From the NCBI GenBank assembly GCA_963678095.2, contig OY782746.1, positions 62,001 to 126,000 on the forward strand: 64,000 bases of DNA, written 5' to 3'. Both the position numbers and the translations under genes were made by a program. Positions 48,124 to 56,929 of this stretch are shown here, in pieces. Numbering within the stretch: the first letter of the stretch is position 1; the number at the start of each line of letters is the position of its first letter. The notes below the pieces were generated by a model. The model was not told where the DNA came from, did not search any database, and saw nothing but the letters and a program-made list of their open reading frames with translations. The stretch comes from G963678095 sp963678095. Its GTDB lineage: Bacteria; Bacillota; Negativicutes; Selenomonadales; Selenomonadaceae.

Positions 48124-50196
48124 CTATGCCAGCAAGACTTTGTGTGATAAATTCACACGGCCCTGCTTATCAATTTCAATAACTTTGACTTCAAGGGCAT
48201 CGCCGACGTTGACAACATCTTCGACTTTGGCCACTCTGTCTTTTGCCAGCTGGGAAATGTGGCATAAGCCTTCTTTTCCTGGCAGGAGTTCAACGAAAGC
48301 GCCGAATGTCATCAGACGGGTTACTTTTCCCTGATAAACTTCGCCGACTTCAACTTCGCGGACAATATTTTCGATAATCAAAACCGCTTGCTTAGAGCTG
48401 TCGACATCAACGGAAGAAATCAATACCGTTCCATCTTCCTGGATATCAATCTGGACACCGGTTTCTTCGATGATCTTCTTGATCGTTTTGCCGCCAGGTC
48501 CAATGACATCGCGGATCTTATCCGTCTTGATATGCATTGTCGTGACGCGTGGTGCATACTGCGAAAGTTCTTCGTTTGGCTTATCGATAACTTCAAGCAT
48601 TTTGTCGAGGATAAAGGCACGACCGCGTTTTGCTTGTGCCAGTGCGGCTGACAAGATTTCGCGGGTAATACCGGCGAGCTTAATATCCATCTGAATGGCT
48701 GTAACACCAGCAGATGTGCCGGCAACCTTAAAGTCCATATCCCCTAAAGCATCCTCCATGCCCTGAATATCCGTCAAGATTGTGTATTCATCACCATCTT
48801 TGACGAGACCCATGGCAACACCGGATACCGGACGCTTGATCGGTACGCCGGCATTCATCAGCGATAAGGTACTGCCGCAGACACTGCCCATGGAACTCGA
48901 ACCATTCGATTCGAGAACTTCCGATACGAGGCGCAAAGTGTACGGGAATTCTTCAGCGGAAGGAATGACCGGTAGCAGGGCTTTTTCAGCTAAAGCGCCA
49001 TGGCCGATTTCGCGGCGACCTGGGCCACGGGATGGTCTGGCTTCGCCGACGCTGAAGCCAGGGAAATTATACTGATGAATATAGCGTTTTGACTGCTCTG
49101 TACCAAGTCCGTCAATCACCTGTTCATCACCAAGCGAACCCAAGGTTGTGATTGTCAAAATCTGCGTCTGGCCGCGAGTGAACAGACCAGATCCATGCGT
49201 GCGCGGCAGCAGGGCGACTTCGCAGCTTACCGGGCGTACTTCATCAACAGCACGTCCATCCGGACGGATTTTTTCAAAGGTTATCATCTTGCGGACGCAG
49301 TCCTTGACGATATCATGCAGTACAGACTGAATTTCTTTAATATTTTCCGGATATACTTCAACAAAATGTTCCAGTACCGCTGCTTTCACAGTGGCAATGT
49401 GTTCATCGCGCAGAAGCTTGTCAGGATTGCGGACTGCTTCATCAAGCTTTCCTGTTGCATATTCACGAATCGCTGCATCGAGGTCTGCCGAAGCAGCGAA
49501 CAGCTTGACTTCACGTTTTTCTTTGCCGCATTCCGCAGTAATTTTGCGCTGGAATTCAACCACTTCTTTGATAGCCTGATGGCCAAACAGCAGGGCTTCC
49601 AGGATTACTTCTTCCGGAAGTTCATTAGCAGCAGCTTCGACCATCATGATAGCATCATAGGAGCCGGCAATTGTCAAATGAAGATCAGAGTTATCCATCT
49701 GTTCAGCCGTCGGATTGATGACAAATTCGCCATCAACACGGCCAACATGTACACCGGCAATCGGCCCGTTAAACGGAATATCCGATACGCCGAGGGCACA
49801 GGAGGCGCCAATCATCGCCGCAATTTCCGGCGGATTATCCTGCTCGACCGATAAAACTGTAGCAATAATCTGCACATCGTTGCGGAATCCTTTTGGAAAC
49901 AGCGGACGAATTGGACGGTCAATCATGCGGCTACGAAGAATTGCCGATTCACTCGGACGTCCTTCGCGTTTAATGAAACCGCCTGGGATTTTCCCAACAG
50001 AATATAATTTTTCTTCATAATCTACTGTCAGCGGAAAGAAATCCACCCCTTCCCGCGGTTCAGCAGAAGCTGTAGCAGCGACTAAAACGACAGTATCGCC
50101 ATAACGAACCAAAACAGCGCCGTTTGCCTGTTTTGCCATTTTGCCGTTCTCAATGATAAATGAACGACCACCTAATTGCATCTCAAAACTATGCAT
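48124..50196 (-). CDS. pnp: Polynucleotide phosphorylase
   Basis: The 690-residue protein has two RNase PH-like domains. The first starts FEMQLGGRSFIIENGKMA; the second has RPDGRAVDEVRP and the active-site region GSSSMGSVCGSTLSLMNAG. A KH domain (VIGPGGKTIKKIIEETG, about 560-575) and a C-terminal S1 domain (GEVYQGKVTRLMTFGAFVEL) follow. It degrades RNA 3' to 5' using phosphate, and can add tails. It follows rpsO, a near-universal pairing. There are about 140 bases between them. Confidence 0.97.
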   Translation of the reverse strand: MHSFEMQLGGRSFIIENGKMAKQANGAVLVRYGDTVVLVAATASAEPREGVDFFPLTVDYEEKLYSVGKIPGGFIKREGRPSESAILRSRMIDRPIRPLFPKGFRNDVQIIATVLSVEQDNPPEIAAMIGASCALGVSDIPFNGPIAGVHVGRVDGEFVINPTAEQMDNSDLHLTIAGSYDAIMMVEAAANELPEEVILEALLFGHQAIKEVVEFQRKITAECGKEKREVKLFAASADLDAAIREYATGKLDEAVRNPDKLLRDEHIATVKAAVLEHFVEVYPENIKEIQSVLHDIVKDCVRKMITFEKIRPDGRAVDEVRPVSCEVALLPRTHGSGLFTRGQTQILTITTLGSLGDEQVIDGLGTEQSKRYIHQYNFPGFSVGEARPSRGPGRREIGHGALAEKALLPVIPSAEEFPYTLRLVSEVLESNGSSSMGSVCGSTLSLMNAGVPIKRPVSGVAMGLVKDGDEYTILTDIQGMEDALGDMDFKVAGTSAGVTAIQMDIKLAGITREILSAALAQAKRGRAFILDKMLEVIDKPNEELSQYAPRVTTMHIKTDKIRDVIGPGGKTIKKIIEETGVQIDIQEDGTVLISSVDVDSSKQAVLIIENIVREVEVGEVYQGKVTRLMTFGAFVELLPGKEGLCHISQLAKDRVAKVEDVVNVGDALEVKVIEIDKQGRVNLSHKVLLA

Positions 50197-50311
50197 GCAT
50201 TTTCCTCCTAATATCCTTACTCTTAAATGTCTAATAAGGTTTCGACATCATTATAAAATAGTCCTGTTTTTCTCGTAACAAAAACCTGAAATTTCCAAAT
50301 AAACATAAGAA

Positions 50312-50335
50312 AAAAGCGGGAATAATCCCGCTTTT
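50312..50335. terminator. Terminator after rpsO
   Basis: AAAAGCGGGA (50312-50321) pairs with TCCCGCTTTT (50326-50335), immediately past the rpsO stop. Partial read-through would be needed for rpsO-pnp co-transcription. Confidence 0.8.
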
Positions 50336-50337
50336 AA

Positions 50338-50604
50338 TTACTTACGCAGATTTAATTTTGCAAGAATTGCACGATAGCGTTCGATTTCATTGTCCTGCAG
50401 ATAACGAAGAAGTCTTCTGCGATGGCCAACCATTTTCAAGAGACCACGACGGGAATGATGATCCTTTTTGTGTTCTTTCAAATGTTCCGTAAGGTACGCA
50501 ATACGAGCTGTGAGCAGCGCGATCTGTACTTCCGACGAACCAGTGTCGCCTTCGTGTGTAGCATTGTCAAGAATAATCTGTTGTTTTGCTTCCTGTGTTA
50601 ACAT
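50338..50604 (-). CDS. rpsO: 30S ribosomal protein S15
   Basis: This 88-residue protein carries the full S15 sequence pattern: DTGSSEVQIALLTARI, HLKEHKKDHHSRRGLL and MVGHRRRLLRYLQ. It binds the central domain of 16S rRNA early in small-subunit assembly. AGGAGG lies upstream of the ATG. Its 5' leader has its own promoter and a structured element (50642-50680) that may mediate S15 feedback. Confidence 0.97.
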   Translation of the reverse strand: MLTQEAKQQIILDNATHEGDTGSSEVQIALLTARIAYLTEHLKEHKKDHHSRRGLLKMVGHRRRLLRYLQDNEIERYRAILAKLNLRK

Positions 50605-50641
50605 AAGTAGTAAATCCTCCTAATAATATAAACTATTCCCC

Positions 50642-50680
50642 TAGCCAAGATATCGTCGGAGATCCTCGCTATCCTAGCTA
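50642..50680 (-). promoter_or_regulatory. Structured rpsO leader, candidate S15 autoregulatory element
   Basis: In the mRNA, UAGCUAGGAUA (from 50670-50680) pairs with UAUCUUGGCUA (from 50642-50652) through 11 pairs, two of them G-U, around a 17-base loop containing GGAUCUCC. S15 commonly represses its own translation through leader structures of varied architecture. Confidence 0.5.
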
Positions 50681-50713
50681 TGGATGAAGTACCATCTCTC
50701 TGGCACTTTATCT

Positions 50714-50742
50714 ATTGTAGCACATATTGTTTTTATTGTAAA
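50714..50742 (-). promoter_or_regulatory. rpsO promoter
   Basis: TTTACA (50737-50742), a 17-base spacer and TACAAT (50714-50719) preceded by TGC (extended -10). The -35 overlaps the end of ribF. Confidence 0.75.
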
Positions 50743-51659
50743 TCAACGATTGCTGCTGCAGCAACAATATCTGCCTGAATCTGCGCAATTAAGGCATCTT
50801 TGCCCGAAAACTTTTTTTCATCGCGGATTTTTTTTAAGAATTCGACAAAAATAGTCTTCTCATAAAGATCCTGGGAAAAGTCGAGCAAATGCACCTCGAC
50901 GTGGCGGGTCAAGCCATTAAACGTCGGATTGGTCCCAACATTAGCGACCGCCCGATAGGCAGTGCCATCAATGGCTGCCCTTACGGCATAGACGCCATTT
51001 GGCAGCATTGCCCGGTGTTCACCAATGGCAAGATTTGCTGTTGGGAAGCCTAGCAAGCGGCCACGCTGATCACCGGGGATTACCGTCCCACTTATGCGAT
51101 AAGGTTTTCCGAGCATAGTATTTGCCGCTTCAAGCTGGCCGCCGAGCAGTAAATTACGGATTTTTGTGCTGCTGATCAAATGATGATTTACCTGAACCAC
51201 CGGATGGATTTCAGCAATAAAGCCGTAGGTGGCACTCTTTTGCAGCAGCATCTTCGGTGTCCCCTCCCCCTTGCGGCCAAAGCTGTAGTTTGGGCCAACG
51301 ACGACGTATTTTGGGGAAAAATTATCCTTTAGCAGCTGTAAAAACTCCAAGGGAGCCAACGCGCTCATTTTCTTTGTGAAGGGAACATTCATCAGGATAT
51401 CGACCCCAAGGGCTGCCATATCTGCTTGCTTACAGCGGGTATCACTGATTTTCAGCGGGGCATTAGCCGGTGATAAAATCGTCAGCGGGTGATTGCTGAA
51501 AGTGAGTACCACACACACGCCGTCGATTGATTTTGCCAGATGAATCGCCTGCTGGATGATGCTCTGATGCCCCCGGTGGACGCCATCAAAAGTGCCGAGA
51601 GCAATGACAATATTGTCATATGTATTTGTTAAATTTGTTATGGTTGAAAAAATCTGCAT
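50733..51659 (-). CDS. ribF: Bifunctional riboflavin kinase / FAD synthetase
   Basis: The 308-residue protein has an N-terminal FMN adenylyltransferase domain with ALGTFDGVHRGHQSII and VVGPNYSFGRKGEG. A C-terminal riboflavin kinase domain has GDQRGRLLGFPTANL, GVYAVRA and the late NVGTNPTFNG...VEVHLLDF. It makes FMN and then FAD. The start is the ATG at 51659, or the TTG at 51665 that sits closer to AAGGAG. It follows truB by about 36 bases in the translation operon. Confidence 0.95.
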   Translation of the reverse strand: MQIFSTITNLTNTYDNIVIALGTFDGVHRGHQSIIQQAIHLAKSIDGVCVVLTFSNHPLTILSPANAPLKISDTRCKQADMAALGVDILMNVPFTKKMSALAPLEFLQLLKDNFSPKYVVVGPNYSFGRKGEGTPKMLLQKSATYGFIAEIHPVVQVNHHLISSTKIRNLLLGGQLEAANTMLGKPYRISGTVIPGDQRGRLLGFPTANLAIGEHRAMLPNGVYAVRAAIDGTAYRAVANVGTNPTFNGLTRHVEVHLLDFSQDLYEKTIFVEFLKKIRDEKKFSGKDALIAQIQADIVAAAAIVDLQ

Positions 51660-51695
51660 GAGCAATCTGACTCCTTACTAGATCCTTTAAGAAAT

Positions 51696-52574
51696 TTATG
51701 ACTGCGGAACAATAACCTTCACTGGTATCAGGCAGCGATGATCAAAGTCATATTCGCCAATACCGATAAACTCTGTTTGCTGATAGATGCGAATTGCGCC
51801 TGCGGGCTTTGAAGCCGTAGCAATAGCAATTTTCTTACCTTGCATAAAGTCTGCCCCCTGCGCCACGGAAAGTGTTTGCTGTGGCAGGTGTGCGAGCACC
51901 TGATCCATGCTGCACAGCGCTTTTCCCGGGGAAAGCTTGATTTCCTCAAGGGTAAAAGCTTCAGGCAAAGCAAACGATCCTACCTGCGAGCGAACCAGAA
52001 AGGACATATGGGCTGGAATGCCAAGCCTGCGGCCGATGTCTATACATAGCGTGCGGATATACGTACCTTTTGAGCATTTAACGTCAAATAACATTGTCTG
52101 CGAAGTGCTGGCGAGGAGCAAAATATCATAAATCTCAATCTGCCGTTCAGGAATAGTAACCTCAATATTTTTCCGCGCCAGATCGCAGGCCCGTTTGCCG
52201 TTGATCTTGATGGCGGAATAAATTGGCGGAATTTGTCGGTTTATTCCATGAAATTCTGCTAATATCTGTTTGAGCTCACTGGGAGCAGGCAGCGTAAAAT
52301 CTGCTCTTGTTTCAATAACTGTACCGGTATCATCCCCGCTGTCGGTGGCAAAGCCAAAGGTCAGTTCAGCGCGATAGGTTTTGTCGGCATCGGTCATGTA
52401 TTCAATCAGCCGTGTTGCCCGGCCGAGGGCAACCGGCAGGATGCCAGCGGCTCCCGGATCAAGGGTACCGGCATGGCCTACTTTTTTAAGCCCGTAAGTT
52501 CGGCGGATAAACGAAACCACATCATGTGAGGTCATACCCGGCGGTTTTAGCACATTGATAAATCCATCAGGCAT
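51696..52574 (-). CDS. truB: tRNA pseudouridine(55) synthase
   Basis: This 292-residue TruB has KPPGMTSHDVV at the N-terminus. The catalytic Asp is in the family motif HAGTLDPGAAGILPVALGRAT. The next conserved block is KTYRAELTFGFATDSGD. KCSKGTYIRTLCIDIG follows, with a C-terminal PUA-like domain. It isomerises U55 in the T-loop of tRNAs. Its start overlaps the nrnA stop by 8 bases, indicating coupling. Confidence 0.96.
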   Translation of the reverse strand: MPDGFINVLKPPGMTSHDVVSFIRRTYGLKKVGHAGTLDPGAAGILPVALGRATRLIEYMTDADKTYRAELTFGFATDSGDDTGTVIETRADFTLPAPSELKQILAEFHGINRQIPPIYSAIKINGKRACDLARKNIEVTIPERQIEIYDILLLASTSQTMLFDVKCSKGTYIRTLCIDIGRRLGIPAHMSFLVRSQVGSFALPEAFTLEEIKLSPGKALCSMDQVLAHLPQQTLSVAQGADFMQGKKIAIATASKPAGAIRIYQQTEFIGIGEYDFDHRCLIPVKVIVPQS

Positions 52575-53523
52575 TTTCTACCGCCTCCATTGCTTTCTTT
52601 ATAGCAGCAATAATAGAAGTGCTAGCCTCATCGATACCGACATGAAGCGTACAGCCGGCTGCGCGGGCATGTCCGCCGCCGCCAAAGTCCATGGCGATCC
52701 GGCTAACATCTGTATACTTTGATCGCATGCTGACCCGGCTGGTTGTATCATCAACATATTTGAGCACAATGGCAATATCGACCCCATCAATGACGCGAAT
52801 AAAATCTACCAGGCCTTCCGTTGAAAGCGCCGTGGCAAGGATTTCTTTGCTGACACAGACCAAGGCAGCTTTTCCGTCGCAAAAAAGCTGCAGCGTATTC
52901 ATAGCTGCAGCAATTCCCCGAACGGTTGCCAGAGGTTTTATTTCAAGTGCTTCCGAGATCAAATTCGGCTTTACCCCATGACTTAAAAGTGCTGCTCCAG
53001 CCTGCATTGTAAATGGAGTTGTGTTGGAATACCGAAAAAAACCACAATCGGTGGCAATTGCCGTATAAAGACAAATTGCCATATCCGTTGTGATTTCAGC
53101 CTGAACAAACGTCAGATATTCAAAGAGAAGTTCGCCAGTAGCTGCCCGGCTGGGATTCAGACAGAGATATTGAGCCGACAGATCATTTGAAATATGATGA
53201 TCTATATTGAGCTGCACTGCCTGAATAGCTGTAGCAACCTGACCGGTCCGATCAATATTCGTATCAAGGACAATGAGCAGATCAGCTTCCTTGACGACAC
53301 CTTCTGTGGGTCTTTCGAAAAGCTCAAAGCCCGGAAGAAAAGAAAAATTTAACGGCAGGTCATCGTCGAGCAGTAGCTGAACTTTTTTCCCCTGGCCAAG
53401 CAGATGATGTGCCAAGGCCAAAGATGACCCCAAGGCATCACCATCCGGGCTGACATGGGAGGTAATGACAATATCGTCGGCAGCCTGTAATAGAGCTGCC
53501 ATTTTTTCAAATGATATCTGCAT
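52567..53523 (-). CDS. nrnA: Bifunctional oligoribonuclease and PAP phosphatase NrnA (DHH/DHHA1)
   Basis: The 318-residue DHH phosphoesterase has ITSHVSPDGDALGSSLALAHH (metal site), DTNIDRTG, the DHH motif in NIDHHISND, and a C-terminal DHHA1 domain with the substrate-binding GGGGHARAAGC. It degrades 2-5 nt RNA to mononucleotides and dephosphorylates pAp. It lies between rbfA and truB, as in many Firmicutes. Confidence 0.93.
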   Translation of the reverse strand: MQISFEKMAALLQAADDIVITSHVSPDGDALGSSLALAHHLLGQGKKVQLLLDDDLPLNFSFLPGFELFERPTEGVVKEADLLIVLDTNIDRTGQVATAIQAVQLNIDHHISNDLSAQYLCLNPSRAATGELLFEYLTFVQAEITTDMAICLYTAIATDCGFFRYSNTTPFTMQAGAALLSHGVKPNLISEALEIKPLATVRGIAAAMNTLQLFCDGKAALVCVSKEILATALSTEGLVDFIRVIDGVDIAIVLKYVDDTTSRVSMRSKYTDVSRIAMDFGGGGHARAAGCTLHVGIDEASTSIIAAIKKAMEAVENA

Positions 53524-53528
53524 TGAAT

Positions 53529-53882
53529 TTATTCCTGTTCTTCCCGCTGAATTTTTAACAGCAGTTCCTGGATATGCGAGCTGTAAGCAAGTGATTTATC
53601 CAGCTGAAAGGCTATTTCCGGCGTACAGCGCAAACGAATCCGTTTGCCGATTTCACGCCGGATGTAACCGAGAGAACTCTGCAGACCGGACCAGCAGTCT
53701 TTTATCTGCTGGTCGCTGCCCATCAAGCTCACGTATATTTTGGCACTGCTTAAATCACCGGTTAAATCTACCTGGGTGACGGTGACAAAGCCAATGCGCG
53801 GATCTTTTAATTCCTGTAAGATGATCTGACTTACTTCCTGTTTGATTAATTCCTGTATTTTATCAATGCGAAGCTGACCCAT
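53529..53882 (-). CDS. rbfA: 30S ribosome-binding factor A
   Basis: This 117-residue KH-type protein has the RbfA pattern RIDKIQELIKQEVSQIILQELKDPRIGFVTVT and the late IRLRCTPEIAFQLDKSLAYS. It helps mature the 5' end of 16S rRNA and cold adaptation. It follows infB by 22 bases and precedes nrnA by 5. Confidence 0.95.
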   Translation of the reverse strand: MGQLRIDKIQELIKQEVSQIILQELKDPRIGFVTVTQVDLTGDLSSAKIYVSLMGSDQQIKDCWSGLQSSLGYIRREIGKRIRLRCTPEIAFQLDKSLAYSSHIQELLLKIQREEQE

Positions 53883-53904
53883 CTTTCTTCACGCTCCTTC
53901 GTTC

Positions 53905-56322
53905 TTAGTGATTAATCGGTTTTGGAGCGATTTCCTCCATGATGTAAGCTTCAAGGATATCGTTTTCCTTGTAGTCTCTGAAATCCTCCAGCGTGATACC
54001 GCATTCATAACCGGCAGCTACTTCTTTTACATCGTCCTTGAAGCGGCGCAGTGACTCAATGGCTCCGTCATACACAACAATATTATCGCGGATGACACGA
54101 ATTTTTGAGGAGTTTGTTACTTTACCTTCAAGAACATAGGATCCAGCAACAAGTGCCTTGGAGAATTTCATGACCTGACGGATTTCAACCTTACCCTGAA
54201 TAACTTCCTTATATTTTGGTGCGAGCATACCAGTCATAGCCGCTTCGACATCATCGATAGCTTCATAAATGACACGGTAGGTACGAATATCAATGCTTTC
54301 CGTATCAGCCAGTTTACGGGCATTATTGTCCGGACGAACATTAAAGGCGATGATTAAAGCATTTGCTGCCGAAGCGAGCATAACATCGGATTCGTTGACC
54401 GCACCGACACCGGAATGAATGATATTTACGCGTACCTCATCATTTTTATTGAGTCCGAGCAAAGAACTGCTCAGGGCACCAACGGAGCCTTGAACGTCGG
54501 CTTTGATCAGGATGTTGAGGTCTTTAATATCGCCGTCTTTGATTTGCTGGAAGAGGTCATCAAGAGAAACCTTCTTGGAACGAATCAATTCGGTGCGCTG
54601 TTTTTCAATACGTTTTTCAGAAATTGAGCGAGCTAGTTTTTCTTCCAGCACGGCTAAAATATCGCCTGCTTCTGGTACATCGGCCAGGCCGAGAACCTCT
54701 ACCGGCACGGAAGGGCCAGCTTTTTTGACCTTTTCGCCACGGTCGTTGATCATAGCACGAACTTTGCCGTGGGCAGTACCGGCAATAATTGAATCACCGA
54801 TCCGAAGCGTACCGTTTTGCACGAGTACCGTTGCTACCGGACCGCGGCCCTTATCAAGCTGCGCTTCAATTATGATGCCGCGTGCGTCGCGGTTTGGATT
54901 TGCCTTGAGTTCCTGTACTTCGGCTACGAGCAGAATCATTTCCAATAGATCGCTGATCCCCATCTTCTGCTTAGCAGAAACTGGAACCATAATGGTTTCG
55001 CCGCCCCAGTCTTCCGGGATGAGTTCGTATTCTGCCAGCTGCTGTTTCACGTGATCCGGATTGGCACCTGGTTTATCAATTTTGTTGATTGCGACGATGA
55101 TTGGCACATTCGCGGACTTGGCATGGTTGATTGCTTCAATTGTCTGTGGCATAACACCATCATCGGCAGCTACAACAAGAATGGCAATATCTGTTACCTT
55201 AGCGCCACGGGCACGCATAGCTGTAAAGGCTTCATGGCCCGGGGTATCAAGAAATACAATTTTCTTGCCCTGACACATGACCTGATAGGCACCGATATGC
55301 TGCGTAATGCCGCCAGCTTCATGCGAAGAAACCGATGTTTTGCGGATAACGTCGAGCAGAGAAGTCTTACCGTGATCGACATGACCCATAACAGTTACAA
55401 CCGGCGGGCGAAGAACGAGCGATTTTGGATCGTCCTCGATTTCCGGAATTTCTGTAGGATCCTGTTCTGGCGGCAGGGCTTCTACAGTTACCTCAAATTC
55501 ACCGGCAACCAAAGTCGCGGTATCAAAATCGATTTCCTGATTAATGGTAGCCATGACGCCCATTTTCATCAACTGCTTGATGACTTCGGTAGCTGTATAG
55601 CTCATTTTGCTGGCAAGATCTTTGATAGCAATCGTTTCGCCAACTTTTATCAGCTTCGGCCGGGCAATTTCCTGTTTTGGTGCCGTGTTCACCGGCATGT
55701 TCCGATTGTTGCGGTTATTGCGGTTATTTCTGTTATTGCGGTTGTTGTTATTTCTGTTATTGCCGCCAAAACCAGATCGATTCCCTGTTGTGTTGGCGCC
55801 GCGGGTATTTTGTGAATGTCCGGCCCCGGCAGTTCCAGGACGGTTGTTATTCGGGCGGGCAGAATTAGTTGCTGGTCGATTATTGTTATTTCCGGCCGGT
55901 CGGTTGCCGGTATTATTGTTTCCAGCTGGACGATTGCCAGTATTGGCATTATTGTTATTTCCAGTCGGACGATTGCCAGTATTGCCAGTATTGCTGTTTC
56001 CAGCCGGACGATTGCTGCTATTAGCAGCCGAATGGCCTGCAGGACGATTATTGTTGTATGGCGGACGCCCGGTCGTGTTATGCGCCGGTCGGTTAGTTGG
56101 CTGGCTGGCTGCTGCTTGTGCTACGGGTTTTTGCGTTACCGGTGCTTTCGCAGCCTCCTTCTTTCCGGAAAAAACCTGCTGAATCAGATTTTTTTCTGTA
56201 TCTCCGACACTGCTCATGTGATTTGTAGCGCTGTTATTGTTATTGCGTGCTAATATATCAAGAACCACCTTACTTGTGGTATTAAATTCTTTGGCCAATT
56301 CATATATTCTATATTTGGACAT
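53905..56322 (-). CDS. infB: Translation initiation factor IF-2 with Asn-rich linker
   Basis: The protein has 805 residues from the ATG at 56322, with GGGGGTGG upstream; the frame before it is untranslated. IF2_N (about 1-50) is followed by a long low-complexity linker (about 70-225) of Asn, Arg, Gly and Pro repeats such as GNRPAGNNN and (RNN)n. The GTPase domain follows with GHVDHGKTSLLD, DTPGHEAF and NKIDK, then the C-terminal tRNA-binding domains. It places fMet-tRNA on the 30S subunit and promotes subunit joining. The linker is unusually rich in Asn instead of the charged residues common elsewhere. Confidence 0.96.
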   Translation of the reverse strand: MSKYRIYELAKEFNTTSKVVLDILARNNNNSATNHMSSVGDTEKNLIQQVFSGKKEAAKAPVTQKPVAQAAASQPTNRPAHNTTGRPPYNNNRPAGHSAANSSNRPAGNSNTGNTGNRPTGNNNNANTGNRPAGNNNTGNRPAGNNNNRPATNSARPNNNRPGTAGAGHSQNTRGANTTGNRSGFGGNNRNNNNRNNRNNRNNRNNRNMPVNTAPKQEIARPKLIKVGETIAIKDLASKMSYTATEVIKQLMKMGVMATINQEIDFDTATLVAGEFEVTVEALPPEQDPTEIPEIEDDPKSLVLRPPVVTVMGHVDHGKTSLLDVIRKTSVSSHEAGGITQHIGAYQVMCQGKKIVFLDTPGHEAFTAMRARGAKVTDIAILVVAADDGVMPQTIEAINHAKSANVPIIVAINKIDKPGANPDHVKQQLAEYELIPEDWGGETIMVPVSAKQKMGISDLLEMILLVAEVQELKANPNRDARGIIIEAQLDKGRGPVATVLVQNGTLRIGDSIIAGTAHGKVRAMINDRGEKVKKAGPSVPVEVLGLADVPEAGDILAVLEEKLARSISEKRIEKQRTELIRSKKVSLDDLFQQIKDGDIKDLNILIKADVQGSVGALSSSLLGLNKNDEVRVNIIHSGVGAVNESDVMLASAANALIIAFNVRPDNNARKLADTESIDIRTYRVIYEAIDDVEAAMTGMLAPKYKEVIQGKVEIRQVMKFSKALVAGSYVLEGKVTNSSKIRVIRDNIVVYDGAIESLRRFKDDVKEVAAGYECGITLEDFRDYKENDILEAYIMEEIAPKPINH
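55690..56075. repeat. Low-complexity repeat DNA inside infB
   Basis: The stretch contains tandem 9-bp units (GCGGTTATT-like, about 55708-55755, encoding RNN on the minus strand). It also contains degenerate units around GGACGATTGCCAGTATT (near 55927, 55966 and 56006) encoding GNRPAGN. These can change length by slippage while keeping the frame. Confidence 0.75.
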
Positions 56323-56335
56323 CGATCCACCCCCA

Positions 56336-56659
56336 TTAATTTTTTGGCATTGTATCCAAGAGCTTAAGCAATGCTTTGCTGAAACCAGCATCCGTAAGAC
56401 CGGCGACCGCACGATAGTTCTTGCCGATCCCCTGCCCTAGGGTTTCTTTCGTCAGTATATGGTAAAGCGGAACATTGTGCGTCCGAGCCATATCAGCATA
56501 TTGTTTCTTTGCTGCCTCAGATGCATCATCTGCCACCAAAAGTATTTTTACTTTTCCGGCAGGCACCGCTTTTTCTACGGCAAATTCTCCTGACAGAAGC
56601 TTGTTTGCTCTTTGTGCCATACTGAGTAAATTGATAATGCTTTGCTCATTTTTATTCAT
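56336..56659 (-). CDS. ylxQ: L7Ae/L30e-family RNA-binding protein YlxQ
   Basis: This 107-residue protein has the ribosomal L7Ae-like fold pattern: LLSMAQRANKLLSGEFAVEKAV, ILLVADDAS and HILTKETLGQGIGK. YlxQ proteins bind kink-turn-like RNA and lie between rnpM and infB in Firmicutes. The start overlaps the rnpM stop by 8 bases. Confidence 0.9.
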   Translation of the reverse strand: MNKNEQSIINLLSMAQRANKLLSGEFAVEKAVPAGKVKILLVADDASEAAKKQYADMARTHNVPLYHILTKETLGQGIGKNYRAVAGLTDAGFSKALLKLLDTMPKN

Positions 56660-56927
56660 TGTTTTTAAAAAATCCCGCTCTTAATTCTTCGTAAATTTTA
56701 TTGTCAATAGCGCTTTTGAAAGATTTTTCGAAGCGGCGTTCTTTTACTGCTTTGTCAAAACACTCGACATTGTTGCAGATGTAAGCCCCACGCCCCGATT
56801 TCTTTCCGGTCAGATCAATGGAAAATTCTCCTTCCGGACTGCGCACGATCCGGATAAGTTCCCGCTTGATATGCAGCTGCTGACAGCCCAGGCACATTCG
56901 CTCAGGAAGTTTTTTCTGTCCTGCCAT
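56652..56927 (-). CDS. rnpM: YlxR/RnpM family RNA-binding protein (DUF448)
   Basis: The 91-residue protein has PERMCLGCQQLHIKRELIRIVR, then DLTGKKSGRGAYICNNVECFDKAV. This is the complete DUF448 pattern, including the GRGAY loop. YlxR (RnpM) is reported to bind the RNase P RNA and modulate its activity. It sits 2 bases after the nusA stop. Confidence 0.93.
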   Translation of the reverse strand: MAGQKKLPERMCLGCQQLHIKRELIRIVRSPEGEFSIDLTGKKSGRGAYICNNVECFDKAVKERRFEKSFKSAIDNKIYEELRAGFFKNNE

Positions 56928-56929
56928 GT

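Noticed and set aside
49195..49854. 219-residue plus-strand ORF opposite pnp
   Set aside because: It is a shadow of the pnp coding sequence, which has unmistakable motifs.
55690..56075. Repeats in infB as a CRISPR array
   Set aside because: The units are degenerate, in frame and coding, with no spacer-repeat alternation.
55607..56182. 191-residue plus-strand ORF opposite infB, and its neighbours
   Set aside because: They arise from the repetitive Asn/Arg/Pro/Gly codons of the IF-2 linker read backwards.
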